DNA of 64,000 nucleotides from Haloprofundus salilacus (GTDB taxonomy: Archaea > Halobacteriota > Halobacteria > Halobacteriales > Haloferacaceae), in contig NZ_CP083723.1 of the NCBI RefSeq assembly GCF_020150815.1, positions 2,046,001-2,110,000 on the forward strand, in the 5' to 3' direction. Numbering within the stretch: the stretch's first letter is position 1; each line of letters begins with the position of its first letter. Under the pieces are notes generated by a model. That model made no database searches, was not told the DNA's origin, and worked only from the letters and a program-made list of their open reading frames with translations. Both the position numbers and the translations under genes were made by a program. Shown here in pieces: positions 42,298-50,699 of the stretch.

Positions 42298-43620
42298 ATG
42301 ACCGCGAACGTGACTCCCGAAACTGAGATGCGGCGACTGACCCCCGACGTGGTCGTCGTCGGTGCCGGTCCCGCCGGATGCGTCCTGAGTTACATGCTCG
42401 CCCGCAGCGGCGTCGAGACGCTGCTGCTCGAACGCAACGCGACGCTCGACCGGGAGTTTCGCGGGTTCGGTTTCCAGCCGTACGTCGCCCGAGCGTTCGA
42501 CCAACTCGGCCTCCTCGACGACGTGCTCGACCTACCGCACGAGCGCGTGCAGAAGGCGTACGCCTCGGTGTACGGTCGGCGCTACGAACTGCTAGACTTC
42601 ACGGACGTCTCGCCGCGGGAGAACTTCCTCCTGCTGATGGACCAGCCGGCGCTTCTGGAACTGCTCGTCGAGCGGGCCGGCGAGTTCGAGAAGTTCTCGT
42701 TTCGGTCCGCGACGGCGGTGACCGACGTTCGAGAGGAGGACGGGCGAGTCGTCGGCGTCGACGCACGCGACCGGGAGGCGAACGCCGAACTCGAAATCGA
42801 GAGTCGCCTCGTCGTCGGCGCGGACGGCCGTTACTCGACGGTTCGAGAGGCCGCCGGAATCGACGCAGGGCTGTTCGACTCGGAGTTAGAGATCGTCTGG
42901 TTCAAGCTCGAAGACGCCGCCATCGACGTGACGACGCAACTGCGCGTCGGCGAAGCCGGCGTGCTGGTCTACGCGCCGCTCAGCGACTCCGTCGCGCAGT
43001 GCGGGTGGCCCATCCCGAAGGGAAGCTACGGCGACCTCAGGGCGCGAGGAATCGAGGCGTTCCGCCGGCAACTCGTCTCCGTCGACCCCGACCTCGAAGG
43101 AACAGTCGAGACGCAACTCACAGAGTTCGGTGACTGTTCCCTGCTCCGCGTCGAACCGGGACTCTGCGACCAGTGGGTCGACGACGGCCTGCTCCTCCTC
43201 GGCGACGCCGCGCACGTCGCCTCGCCGTTCGGCGGGCAGGGGAACAGCCTCGCCGTCCAGGACGCCGTCGTCGCCCACGGGACCATCGTGGCGGCGCTCT
43301 CGAAGACGTACCGAAGCGACGGCGTGCTCCCCGTCGATCGACTCCGGCGGTTCGAGCAGCGTCGGTACCCGGCCGTCGAGCGAGTGGTTCGGATGCAGCG
43401 CCGGATCGAACGACTCGTCACCGGACTGCTGCTGTACGGCTACCGCGTTCCCGAACCGATTCGGATTCCGGCGTTGCGCGCGGCGTTCGGCGCTCTCTCG
43501 ACGGTCGGAACGTCGTCGCTCGGTCGTCGACAGCGGCGGCTACTCGCGTTCGGCCCGGACCCACCGCGGGTCGACAGTACGCTCTTCGTTTCCGACGAGC
43601 AATCGATGACGACAAGTTAA
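42298..43620 (+). CDS. FAD-dependent monooxygenase (PHBH/UbiH-like)
   Basis: A 440-residue flavoprotein hydroxylase. GxGxxG is in VVVGAGPAGCVLSYMLARSG followed by LLLER. The mid-protein motif is VVGADGRYSTVREAAGI (the DG motif), and the GD motif is LLLGDAAHVASPFGGQGNSLAVQDA. The C-terminal part is basic (RRIERLVTGLLLYGYRVPEPIRIP). It could act on an aromatic or isoprenoid quinone ring. ATGs at 42286 and 42298 and a TTG at 42217 are all in frame; the shortest was chosen. A TATA-like GTTTATTTG at 42211 precedes it. Confidence 0.88.
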   Translation: MTANVTPETEMRRLTPDVVVVGAGPAGCVLSYMLARSGVETLLLERNATLDREFRGFGFQPYVARAFDQLGLLDDVLDLPHERVQKAYASVYGRRYELLDFTDVSPRENFLLLMDQPALLELLVERAGEFEKFSFRSATAVTDVREEDGRVVGVDARDREANAELEIESRLVVGADGRYSTVREAAGIDAGLFDSELEIVWFKLEDAAIDVTTQLRVGEAGVLVYAPLSDSVAQCGWPIPKGSYGDLRARGIEAFRRQLVSVDPDLEGTVETQLTEFGDCSLLRVEPGLCDQWVDDGLLLLGDAAHVASPFGGQGNSLAVQDAVVAHGTIVAALSKTYRSDGVLPVDRLRRFEQRRYPAVERVVRMQRRIERLVTGLLLYGYRVPEPIRIPALRAAFGALSTVGTSSLGRRQRRLLAFGPDPPRVDSTLFVSDEQSMTTS

Positions 43621-43627
43621 CCGGTTC

Positions 43628-43659
43628 GTTCGCCACGCCAGATATAATAGTTCGCCACG
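43628..43659 (+). promoter_or_regulatory. DtxR gene promoter: TATA box between two identical 10-bp repeats
   Basis: GTTCGCCACG occurs at 43628-43637 and again at 43650-43659, 22 bp apart, and ATATAATA sits between. The TATA centre is about 28 nt before the regulator's ATG. Two helical turns of spacing is what binding of two DtxR-type dimers on one face of the helix would need, so autoregulation is suggested. Confidence 0.55.
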
Positions 43660-43672
43660 TCTAATCCCGCCC

Positions 43673-44365
43673 ATGTTGAGCGACGTGATGGAGGATTACT
43701 TGAAGGCTATCTACACCCTCCAGACCGAACATGGGCCGCCGGTTTCGACCTCCGCCATCGCCGAGCATCTTGACAAGACCGCGCCGACGGTGACGAGCAT
43801 GCTCGGCAAACTCGAAGAGCGAGGGTTGGTCGACCGCGAGAAGTACAAGGGCGTCGAGCTGACCGACGAGGGCCAGACAGTGGCACTGGAGGTTCTTAGA
43901 CACCACCGACTGCTGGAGGCGTACCTGACCGAGCACCTCGACTACTCGTGGAGCGAGGTCCACGACGAGGCCGATGCGCTCGAACACCACATCAGCGAAG
44001 CGTTCGAGCAGCGCGTCGCCGAGGCGCTCGGCAACCCGGAGTTTGACCCCCACGGCGATCCGATTCCGAACGTCGACCTCGACCCGGTCGAAGACCAGAC
44101 GACCCGCCTGAGCGAACACGACGAGGGTGACCGCGTCGTCGTCGCCCGCGTCTCCGACCGTGACGAAGACGAACTGGAGTATCTCGCCGAGGCCGGTCTC
44201 GTCCCCGGTGTGGAGGTCGAGATCGTCGATATCGCACCGTTCGGAATGGTCACCGTCCGCGTCGACGACCACGAGCAGAGCCTCCCCGAGTCGGTTGCCC
44301 GCTCGATCCGCGTCGAACCGGTCGGTGAACCCGAGTCCGCCCCCGCAGGGGTGGGTGGTGCGTGA
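43673..44365 (+). CDS. DtxR family metal-dependent regulator
   Basis: A 230-residue iron or manganese sensor. The N-terminal winged helix (about 1-65) has TSAIAEHLDKTAPTVTSMLGKLEERGLVDREKYKG. The dimerisation/metal domain (70-140) contains LRHHRLLEAYLTEHLDYSWSEVHDEADALEHHISEAFEQRV, with the His/Glu ligands typical of the family. A FeoA/SH3-like domain occupies about 150-220. Its tail overlaps the GTG of a TMEM165-type gene, so they are one operon. That linkage favours a manganese role; iron cannot be excluded. Confidence 0.93.
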   Translation: MLSDVMEDYLKAIYTLQTEHGPPVSTSAIAEHLDKTAPTVTSMLGKLEERGLVDREKYKGVELTDEGQTVALEVLRHHRLLEAYLTEHLDYSWSEVHDEADALEHHISEAFEQRVAEALGNPEFDPHGDPIPNVDLDPVEDQTTRLSEHDEGDRVVVARVSDRDEDELEYLAEAGLVPGVEVEIVDIAPFGMVTVRVDDHEQSLPESVARSIRVEPVGEPESAPAGVGGA

Positions 44366-45090
44366 ACTGGTCGGAGATTCTGATCGTCGCCTTCGTTACC
44401 CAACTCGCCGTCCTCCCCGGCGAGAAAGTGCAGTTCATCATTGCCGGCCTCTCGACGCGCTACCGACCGGCGGTGGTCGTCGGGGCCGCCAGCGCCGCCT
44501 TCGCCGGGTGGACCGCGCTGGAGATTCTGTTCGGGAGCGCGCTGCAAGCGGCGCTGCCGGGCGTCGCCCTCGACGCGTTCACCGCCGTCCTGTTTCTCGC
44601 CTTCGCCGTCCTTCTGTTCCGGTCGGCTCTGGGAGCGAGCGATGACGACCCGACGCGGACGGCGCGCAGCGACGGGGGAACCGAACGTGTGGGCGGCAGC
44701 GTCGCCTCACTCGCGCCGGACCTCGACACGAAACTGTTCGGCTACGACCTGAGCGGTCGGTTCGGCGGCTTCCTCCCCATCTTCGCGATGATGGTCGCCG
44801 GTGAGTTCGGCGACAAGACCCAACTCGTGACCATCGGTCTGGCCGCACAGTACGGCGCGAGCAGCGCTATCTGGGCCGGTGAGATGCTCGCAATCGTCCC
44901 CGTGAGCCTCGCGAACGCCTACATCTTCCACAAGTTCGCGCACGCGGTCGACATGCGGAAGGCGCACTTCGCCGGCGCGGCGCTGTTCCTGCTGTTCGGT
45001 CTCGACGTCCTTCTCTCGGTCGCCACCGGCTTCTCGGCGTGGGAAGCGCTCGTCGCCGCCGTCGCCGACGCCGTGATAGCGCTCGTCTGA
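44362..45090 (+). CDS. TMEM165/GDT1 family cation exporter (probable Mn2+)
   Basis: A 242-residue membrane protein with six helices in two halves joined by an acidic loop (GASDDDPTRTARSDGGTERVGG). The second-half signature GEFGDKTQL is exact for the E-x-G-D-K-T/S family. The first-half equivalent reads LPGEKVQF, with Glu for Asp and no leading Glu. The family exports manganese or exchanges Mn/Ca for protons. The GTG start overlaps the DtxR stop, so the regulator and exporter are coupled. Confidence 0.9.
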   Translation: MNWSEILIVAFVTQLAVLPGEKVQFIIAGLSTRYRPAVVVGAASAAFAGWTALEILFGSALQAALPGVALDAFTAVLFLAFAVLLFRSALGASDDDPTRTARSDGGTERVGGSVASLAPDLDTKLFGYDLSGRFGGFLPIFAMMVAGEFGDKTQLVTIGLAAQYGASSAIWAGEMLAIVPVSLANAYIFHKFAHAVDMRKAHFAGAALFLLFGLDVLLSVATGFSAWEALVAAVADAVIALV

Positions 45091-45161
45091 GCGGAGACGG
45101 GAGGCGTGAACGACGTAACGGGACCGCGACGTTTTTCGGGACCTGTCTCCCACCGTCCAAC

Positions 45162-45839
45162 GTGTTTGACGCGCTGACCACCGCGCTCGCGGGCGTCATC
45201 TTCGGACTGGCGCTGGCTGCGCCGCCAGGACCGATGAACGCCGTTATCGCCGAGGAGAGTGTCGTCTACGGGTGGTCCTCGGGATTTCGAGCAGGACTCG
45301 GCGCGTTCACCGCCGACTTCGTCTTCTTCGTCCTCGCGCTGGTCGGCGTCGTCGCGTTCGTCGAGCGGTTCCCGACGGTTCGCGCGGTGATGGTCGGTAT
45401 CGGCGGCGTGCTAATGCTCTACTTCGCCGTCGGAGCGGTTCGCTCCGCCTCGGAGTCGTTCCGCGACGGGTCGCTCGCAGACGACAGCGCGGGCTTCCGA
45501 AAGGCGTTCGCGCTCGCGCTGACGAATCCGTACCAGATACTGTTCTGGCTCACCATCGGCGTCGGACTGCTCGAACCTGGCACCGTCGACGTGCTCTCGC
45601 AGACGCCGTACGTGGGCGACGAACTCGTCGGGCGACTCGTCGTCGAGACGGGGAGTCCGGCGCTGCTAATCGGCTTCTTCGGCGGCATCTTGCTCTGGGT
45701 TTCCGGTTTTCCGGCGGCGCTCGTCACCGCCGAACGCCGTGTCGAGTCGCTCGCGCCCGTCGTCGCCGGTGCCAGCGGCCTCGTCCTCGGCGGCTTCGGC
45801 GTCGCGTTTCTGTACGACGCGGCGACGCAGTTGCTCTGA
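45162..45839 (+). CDS. LysE family transporter
   Basis: A 225-residue membrane protein with six helices. The N-terminal LALAAPPGPMNAVIAEESVVYGWSSGFRAGLGAFTAD is the LysE signature (APPGP near helix one and a Gly-rich helix two). LALTNPYQILFWLTIGVG is the family's second hallmark. It should export amino acids or a small amine. The start is GTG. It follows the TMEM165 gene after 71 nt on the same strand, so it may belong to the same operon, although a separate promoter is possible. Confidence 0.85.
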   Translation: MFDALTTALAGVIFGLALAAPPGPMNAVIAEESVVYGWSSGFRAGLGAFTADFVFFVLALVGVVAFVERFPTVRAVMVGIGGVLMLYFAVGAVRSASESFRDGSLADDSAGFRKAFALALTNPYQILFWLTIGVGLLEPGTVDVLSQTPYVGDELVGRLVVETGSPALLIGFFGGILLWVSGFPAALVTAERRVESLAPVVAGASGLVLGGFGVAFLYDAATQLL

Positions 45840-46095
45840 AACGCTCCGCGTCGGCGCACCTCAGACCACGTGCGAGCCATCAGCGCCCCTCCGTTCGAGC
45901 GGTACCCCGGGTGGTCGCTGCCGACTCGACTTTGCTGTTACTTTTGAACCGTGTGATCTCTTGCGGAACGTGTTGTAGTTGTCACTCATGCAGAGTCGAA
46001 CGTGGTTCGTATCCCGGAAACAGACGGCGAAAGTGGCCGTGTGTCCGAAGCCCGCGTGGCACAAACGGTTTCTACGCGGAGGGTGACGTTCGGGT

Positions 46096-47142
46096 ATGTT
46101 CGACAAAACGACGTGGATTAAACTCCCGCGCAACGTCCTCGTCGGGCACGGCGTCGTCGACCAGTTGGCCGACGCGGTCGCGGAACTACCCTTTTCGGGC
46201 AGTCCGCTCGTCGTCACGAGTCCGACGCCGAAGCGACTCGTCGGCGACCGGGTCTGCGCGCAGTTCGACGACCCTGCGACAGTCACCGTCTCGGAGGCGA
46301 ACTTCGCGGCCGTCGAGCGCGTCATCGACGCCGCTCGCGAGACGGAGGCGGGCTTCCTCGTCGGTCTCGGCGGGGGGAAACCCGTCGACATCGCCAAGAT
46401 GGCCAGCGACCACCTCGGCCGAGGGTTCGTCTCGGTTCCGACGGCGGCGAGCCACGACGGCATCGTCTCCGGTCGGGGGTCGGTCCCCGAGGGCGACACC
46501 CGCCACAGCGTCGCCGCCGACCCGCCGCTGGCCGTCGTCGCCGACACGGAACTGTTAGCAGAGGCTCCGTGGGAACTGACCACCGCGGGCTGTGCGGACA
46601 TCATCTCGAACTACACCGCGGTGCAGGACTGGCAGCTCGCAAATCGTTTGAAGAACGTCGAGTACTCCGAGTACGCCGGGGCGCTCTCGCAGATGACCGC
46701 CGAGATGCTCGTCGACAGCGCCGACTCCATCAAACCAGGACTGGAGGAGTCCTGCTGGATCGTCGTGAAGGCGCTCGTCTCTTCGGGCGTCGCGATGTCC
46801 ATCGCCGGGTCGTCGCGGCCCGCCTCGGGCGCGGAACACTTGTTCTCGCATCAGCTCGACCGTATCGCGCCCGGCAAGGCGCTCCACGGTCACCAGGTCG
46901 GCGTCGGCTCGATCATGACCGCATACCTCCACAGCGGGCCGAAAGGGGAGTGGCGCAACATCCGCGACGCGCTGGAGAGCATCGACGCGCCGACGACGGC
47001 GGCGGACCTCGGAGTCACCGCCGACGAGGTGCTCGAAGCGTTGACGACTGCCCACGAGATTCGCGACCGGTACACCATCCTTGGCAACGGTGTGGACGAG
47101 AGAGCCGCCGAGGAAGTCGCCGCCGTCACCGGCGTCATCTGA
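46096..47142 (+). CDS. egsA: sn-Glycerol-1-phosphate dehydrogenase
   Basis: Makes the archaeal lipid backbone sn-glycerol-1-phosphate from dihydroxyacetone phosphate. Its 348 residues have NAD(P) loop GLGGGKPVDIAKM (about 90-102), SVPTAASHDG (113-122) and zinc ligands Asp168 (GCADIIS), His248 (GAEHLFS) and His264 (ALHGHQVG). Family membership is secure and supports archaeal identity of the window. It stands alone after a 256-nt gap with no recognised signal. Confidence 0.95.
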   Translation: MFDKTTWIKLPRNVLVGHGVVDQLADAVAELPFSGSPLVVTSPTPKRLVGDRVCAQFDDPATVTVSEANFAAVERVIDAARETEAGFLVGLGGGKPVDIAKMASDHLGRGFVSVPTAASHDGIVSGRGSVPEGDTRHSVAADPPLAVVADTELLAEAPWELTTAGCADIISNYTAVQDWQLANRLKNVEYSEYAGALSQMTAEMLVDSADSIKPGLEESCWIVVKALVSSGVAMSIAGSSRPASGAEHLFSHQLDRIAPGKALHGHQVGVGSIMTAYLHSGPKGEWRNIRDALESIDAPTTAADLGVTADEVLEALTTAHEIRDRYTILGNGVDERAAEEVAAVTGVI

Positions 47143-47245
47143 TTCTCGACACACGTCGTTCGACGCGTCTCGACCGATAGCGTCGCCGCGACGGTTTGAC
47201 GACCGAACCCGAACGCAAATAGTCGGTCCACACTAACCGTCCGGT

Positions 47246-47863
47246 ATGGCAACAGCCAGCGCCGGCGGGGTCGTGAAGGAACACCCCGCGGCCATCACTG
47301 TGGTTCTCAGCGTCGTCGGCTACGCTCTCGTCGTCGGGACGTTTCTCGGGTTCGTCCCGTCGAGGGTGTTTCCCGAACTCACGCTGCAGCAAGTGAACCG
47401 CCTCGCCGACGCCATCGCGCTCGTCAACACCGTCAACACGGGCGTCCTCGTCGCCGGGTGGTACTGGATTCGTAACGACGAGGTGAGAAAGCACGCGACG
47501 GCGATGGTCACCTCGTTTGTGCTCATCCTCCTGTTTCTCGTCCTCTACCTGACGAAGATCGGCGGCGGCGGCACCAAGGAGTTCGTCGGCCCGCAACTGG
47601 TGTACTACGCGTACCTCGCGATGCTGGCGATTCACATCGTGCTCTCTATCGTCTCGGTGCCGGTCGTGCTGTACGCGCTGGTACTGGGGCTCACCCACAC
47701 GCCCGCTGAACTCCGGACGCAGACGCCGCACAGACGCATCGGTCGCATTGCCGCCGGGTCGTGGATTCTCTCGCTGTCGCTCGGCGTCGTCACGTACCTG
47801 CTGTTAAACCACGTCTACGACTGGGAGTTCGTCGCCGCATCGATCGCCGTTCCGCTGTGGTAA
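47246..47863 (+). CDS. DUF420 family membrane protein
   Basis: A 205-residue membrane protein with five helices. The family-typical features are NRLADAIALVNTVNTGVLVAGWYWIRNDEVRKHATAMVTSF, then the second helix set and HIVLSIVSVPVVLYAL. The conserved His after RK and the His of AIHIVLS could bind a haem or metal. Bacterial relatives (CtaM/YozB) assist cytochrome oxidase assembly, so a role in respiratory oxidase maturation is likely by family. No oxidase is in the window. Confidence 0.88.
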   Translation: MATASAGGVVKEHPAAITVVLSVVGYALVVGTFLGFVPSRVFPELTLQQVNRLADAIALVNTVNTGVLVAGWYWIRNDEVRKHATAMVTSFVLILLFLVLYLTKIGGGGTKEFVGPQLVYYAYLAMLAIHIVLSIVSVPVVLYALVLGLTHTPAELRTQTPHRRIGRIAAGSWILSLSLGVVTYLLLNHVYDWEFVAASIAVPLW

Positions 47864-47879
47864 GGGGGCGCTGATTCCG

Positions 47880-48167
47880 ATGTGCGACGACCTTGACGCG
47901 CTGCTTTCCGACCTGCACGCCGAACTCGAAGCGACGGCGACGCTGCCGATTGCGCCGCGCGCGAACGCGTGGCTCGGCGAGGCGGAAGCCGTCGCCGCCG
48001 ACCTCGCGGCGGGCGACGCAGACGACGAGGTAGTCGCCCGTCGAATCGGTCACGTCGAGCGACTGCTCGAGAACGTCGACGGGACCGAGAGCGCCGACGC
48101 CGACGCGCACGTGGCCGCCGCTCGGGCGCTCGTGAAACGCATCGAAAAACGGATCGACGGCTCCTGA
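47880..48167 (+). CDS. Small helical protein, function unknown
   Basis: A 95-residue acidic all-alpha protein (MCDDLDALLSDLHAELEATATLPI...). Predicted helices span almost the whole length, with a basic end ALVKRIEKRID. It lies 16 nt after the DUF420 gene on the same strand, so they may be co-transcribed. It is known to me only as a conserved haloarchaeal hypothetical; no motif suggests a role. Confidence 0.68.
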   Translation: MCDDLDALLSDLHAELEATATLPIAPRANAWLGEAEAVAADLAAGDADDEVVARRIGHVERLLENVDGTESADADAHVAAARALVKRIEKRIDGS

Positions 48168-48173
48168 GGCCTG

Positions 48174-48305
48174 TCAGATTCGAGCGGACGTGACGGAGCA
48201 ACCGCAGTCGTAACAGGCGTCCGGGAGCCACGGCTTGTTTTCAACGACGCGACGCGTCTCGTCGCAGCGAGGACAGTAAGCCGTTTGTTGGTAATGTGTC
48301 GCCAT
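48174..48305 (-). CDS. Mini zinc-ribbon protein (43 residues)
   Basis: A very small protein, MATHYQQTAYCPRCDETRRV followed by ACYDCGC. CxxC...CxxC would bind one zinc. Codon composition and the paired CPRC and CYDC motifs support coding. The region upstream of its start is AT-rich (CCACTATGTGTGATATATTG), consistent with a promoter. It may modulate another protein or bind nucleic acid. Confidence 0.6.
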   Translation of the reverse strand: MATHYQQTAYCPRCDETRRVVENKPWLPDACYDCGCSVTSARI

Positions 48306-48446
48306 ACCAGATGGGCAACGTCCATCGTTATAGTACCCACTATGTGTGATATATTGTGAACAATTCTGCACGTACGTAACGCGATCCGTTGGCGGTTCGG
48401 ACGTTCCGACAGCCTCGTTGCCGGCGAACTACTCGTTCGTCCGTTC

Positions 48447-49202
48447 TCAGCCGATGTAGCGCAGGTCGTCGTCGGTGGGCAGGCTCTGTTGCTGCTGCAT
48501 CTCCTGAATTTTGCCGACGACTTCCTCCATCTCCTCGGCGCGCTCCTCTAGCGAGGCGAAATCAACCTCAAACTCGAGGACGTGCTGGAGCACTTCGATG
48601 ACCGCGCGCGCGCTCTTGGGGTCGACGAGGTAGCCGCTCGTCTCGCCCATCAAACAGGCGGCGTCGAGACCGCGGCGCTTGCCGAGACCGAGGATGAGCC
48701 CGGAGACGCCGACGATGCCGCCTGCTGGTTCGTCGGGGCGGAACTCGACGCCCGCGTCTTCGAGTTCCTCCTTCCCGTCGGCGTCGCTTACCGCGCCGAG
48801 GACGGTGTACTCCTCGACGAGTTCGCCGGTCGGCACGCCGCCGAGCGCGAACGCGCGGGAAACGCCGAATTCTTCGGCGACGTCGAGAAACGCGTCGGTA
48901 AGTCGGTAGTGGCCGGCGTTGCTCTGCGCCTGGTGGTCGCCAGTCAGAAGCAGGAGGTCCGTCCCGTCGACGGTGACGGCGTGCAGTTCCGCGCACGTCA
49001 GGTCGGCGACGCCCTCGTCGTCGACGCTCACCTGCGGCGGGAAGTCGGAGGTGTAGACGCGGCGCACGAGTTCGCCGTCGAACTCGTCGCGGAGGTGTTC
49101 GGCGGCGAGTTTTCCGACGTGGCCGACGCCCGGCAGCCCTTCGATGAGTACCGGGTCGTCGAGCTCGGGGTCGGCGACGGCCTCGATGTCGATGTCGTCC
49201 AT
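48447..49202 (-). CDS. PAC2-type proteasome assembly chaperone family protein
   Basis: A 251-residue protein with the PAC2 fold: DPVLIEGLPGVGHVGKLAAEHLRDEF at the start, LLLLTGDHQAQSNAGHYRL in the middle and a C-terminal coiled helix ending MQQQQSLPTDDDLRYIG. It closes the translation operon with aIF2-alpha, starting 4 nt after nop10. The penultimate C-terminal tripeptide YIG has the hydrophobic-Tyr-X look only in part. A chaperone role for proteasome assembly in archaea is inferred from the family. Confidence 0.87.
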   Translation of the reverse strand: MDDIDIEAVADPELDDPVLIEGLPGVGHVGKLAAEHLRDEFDGELVRRVYTSDFPPQVSVDDEGVADLTCAELHAVTVDGTDLLLLTGDHQAQSNAGHYRLTDAFLDVAEEFGVSRAFALGGVPTGELVEEYTVLGAVSDADGKEELEDAGVEFRPDEPAGGIVGVSGLILGLGKRRGLDAACLMGETSGYLVDPKSARAVIEVLQHVLEFEVDFASLEERAEEMEEVVGKIQEMQQQQSLPTDDDLRYIG

Positions 49203-49206
49203 GGCG

Positions 49207-49389
49207 TTATTGCTGATTTCGCCGCTTAAGAGCGCGTCGGTACTCGCCGTGGGGGTCCTCGGGGTTGAACGGCGCGGGGGCGCTGTTCTCGGCGGTCGCT
49301 CCGCAGTCGGGACACTCCTCGGAGAGGGTGTACACCGGGCGGGAGTGGCGCTCGCGCCACGCCGAACAGACCCGGATGTCGGACTTCAT
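49207..49389 (-). CDS. nop10: H/ACA ribonucleoprotein Nop10
   Basis: A 60-residue component of the archaeal pseudouridylation complex with Cbf5, Gar1 and L7Ae. The zinc ribbon reads [24 protein letters not shown]; archaeal Nop10 typically has two CxxC pairs, while here the first has Cys-then-Ser (CSAW) and only the second pair CPDC is intact. The conserved linker [18 protein letters not shown] follows. It overlaps the aIF2-alpha stop by 4 nt. Confidence 0.93.
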   Translation of the reverse strand: MKSDIRVCSAWRERHSRPVYTLSEECPDCGATAENSAPAPFNPEDPHGEYRRALKRRNQQ

Positions 49390-50186
49390 TCGGTTTCTTC
49401 GTCGCGTTCGCGGTGGTACACCGCGGTACCACCGGCGGTTTCGATGGAGTTTCGAGCGCGCTCGGCGCTCGCCTCCAGTTCGGATTCGGCGGTCTTGTAG
49501 TCGGGTGCGCGCACCTTGATGCGGTACTCCGGCGACCCGACGTAGGAGACCGACAGTTCGATTTCGTCGCCGCGCTCGCCGTCGCCCTCGGCGGCGCGCA
49601 GCGCCTCCTTGATGTCGTCGACACCGTCGCCGGTCGGACAGCGGAGGTCGACGTAGCCGGTGACGTTGACGTAGGGGACCGAGACGTTCTCGCGGGCCGT
49701 TTCGACGACGGCCGTCTTCTCCTCGCCGGAGAGGTCGACGTCTTCGAGCGCTTCGGTCCCGTGAATGGCCGCCTGTTCGAAGCCGTCGTAGAGGCTCCCG
49801 AACTCGCTGTACAGGACGTTCGCGACAGTCTCGTACTGCTCGTCGTCGACGTCGTCGCCGAAGGCCAGCGCCATCCACTTGTCGGCCTTCTGCTCGTTCT
49901 TCCACTCCTGTATCTTCTCTTTGCGCTGGTGCTCGTTGACGTCCTTCAGCGAGAGGTCGATCTGCTGGGAGGACTGGTTGACGTCGAGTACCTTCGCGAC
50001 GACCGTCTGTCCCTCCCGGACGTGGTCGCGGACGTTCTTGATCCACCCGCTGGCGACCTCGCTTATGTGGACGAGACCGCGTCTATCCTCGTACTCTTCG
50101 AGGTCGACGAACACGCCAAAGTTGGCGATTTCGTCCACCTTGCCGACGACGAGTTCGCCGTTGTCTGGCCAGCCGCGAAATTTCAT
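49386..50186 (-). CDS. Translation initiation factor aIF2 subunit alpha
   Basis: Part of the aIF2 heterotrimer that brings initiator Met-tRNA to the ribosome. A 266-residue protein with an N-terminal S1 domain (about 10-85: [35 protein letters not shown]), a helical domain with [25 protein letters not shown], and a C-terminal alpha/beta domain. Length and layout are normal. It sits between S27e (16 nt upstream) and nop10 (overlapping). Confidence 0.96.
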   Translation of the reverse strand: MKFRGWPDNGELVVGKVDEIANFGVFVDLEEYEDRRGLVHISEVASGWIKNVRDHVREGQTVVAKVLDVNQSSQQIDLSLKDVNEHQRKEKIQEWKNEQKADKWMALAFGDDVDDEQYETVANVLYSEFGSLYDGFEQAAIHGTEALEDVDLSGEEKTAVVETARENVSVPYVNVTGYVDLRCPTGDGVDDIKEALRAAEGDGERGDEIELSVSYVGSPEYRIKVRAPDYKTAESELEASAERARNSIETAGGTAVYHRERDEETE

Positions 50187-50202
50187 GGGAAGAGTGAGGC
50201 GT

Positions 50203-50376
50203 TTACCGCGCCTCGACGGTTTCGGTCACTTCGCCTTCGAAGACCGCTTTGCCGCCCGCCGGGTGCGCGAGCGTGCTGCCGCAGACGACGCAGTTGACGG
50301 GCGTCGCGGCGCGGTCGAAGACGATCTGTTCGTTCTCGCAGTCCGGGCAGACGACGCGGTAGAAACTTCCAGCCAT
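50203..50376 (-). CDS. rps27e: 30S ribosomal protein S27e
   Basis: A 57-residue zinc ribosomal protein: [20 protein letters not shown], then VNCVVCG and [10 protein letters not shown]. Both CxxC pairs are intact. It starts 3 nt after the L44e stop, with an acidic C-terminus ending TVEAR. It is part of the archaeal L44e-S27e-aIF2-alpha-Nop10 operon. Confidence 0.93.
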   Translation of the reverse strand: MAGSFYRVVCPDCENEQIVFDRAATPVNCVVCGSTLAHPAGGKAVFEGEVTETVEAR

Positions 50377-50379
50377 CGT

Positions 50380-50664
50380 CTACTCCTGGAACTCCAGTCG
50401 GCCGGCGCGCCAGCCCTTGCGCATGTGCGCCTTCCCGCAGTTCGAGCAGCGGTACTTGAGGTTCGTCTTCTTCGTCGGCTTGTCGCCGCCGGGCACCTTC
50501 GAGAACTTCCCGGCGTTACCGATGTGCGACGTCTGGCGTCGGCGCTGTCGGTGCTGGACCTTCTTCATCCCGGTGCTGCGTCCGCTGCGTACCTTCTCGA
50601 CCTCCACTTCGTGGTGGCCGTTGCAGTGCGGACAGTACGTGTTGAAACGGCGTGGCATCTGCAT
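50380..50664 (-). CDS. rpl44e: 50S ribosomal protein L44e
   Basis: A basic 92-94-residue ribosomal protein with zinc ligands CPHC at the start and [16 protein letters not shown] near the end, and [19 protein letters not shown] between. This gene opens the operon. Two starts are possible, MQMPRRFN and MPRRFN two codons later; the second is closer to most family members. Confidence 0.95.
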   Translation of the reverse strand: MQMPRRFNTYCPHCNGHHEVEVEKVRSGRSTGMKKVQHRQRRRQTSHIGNAGKFSKVPGGDKPTKKTNLKYRCSNCGKAHMRKGWRAGRLEFQE

Positions 50665-50699
50665 AGCTATCTACCTTGCCGACTCTTTGCCGTCGCCCG

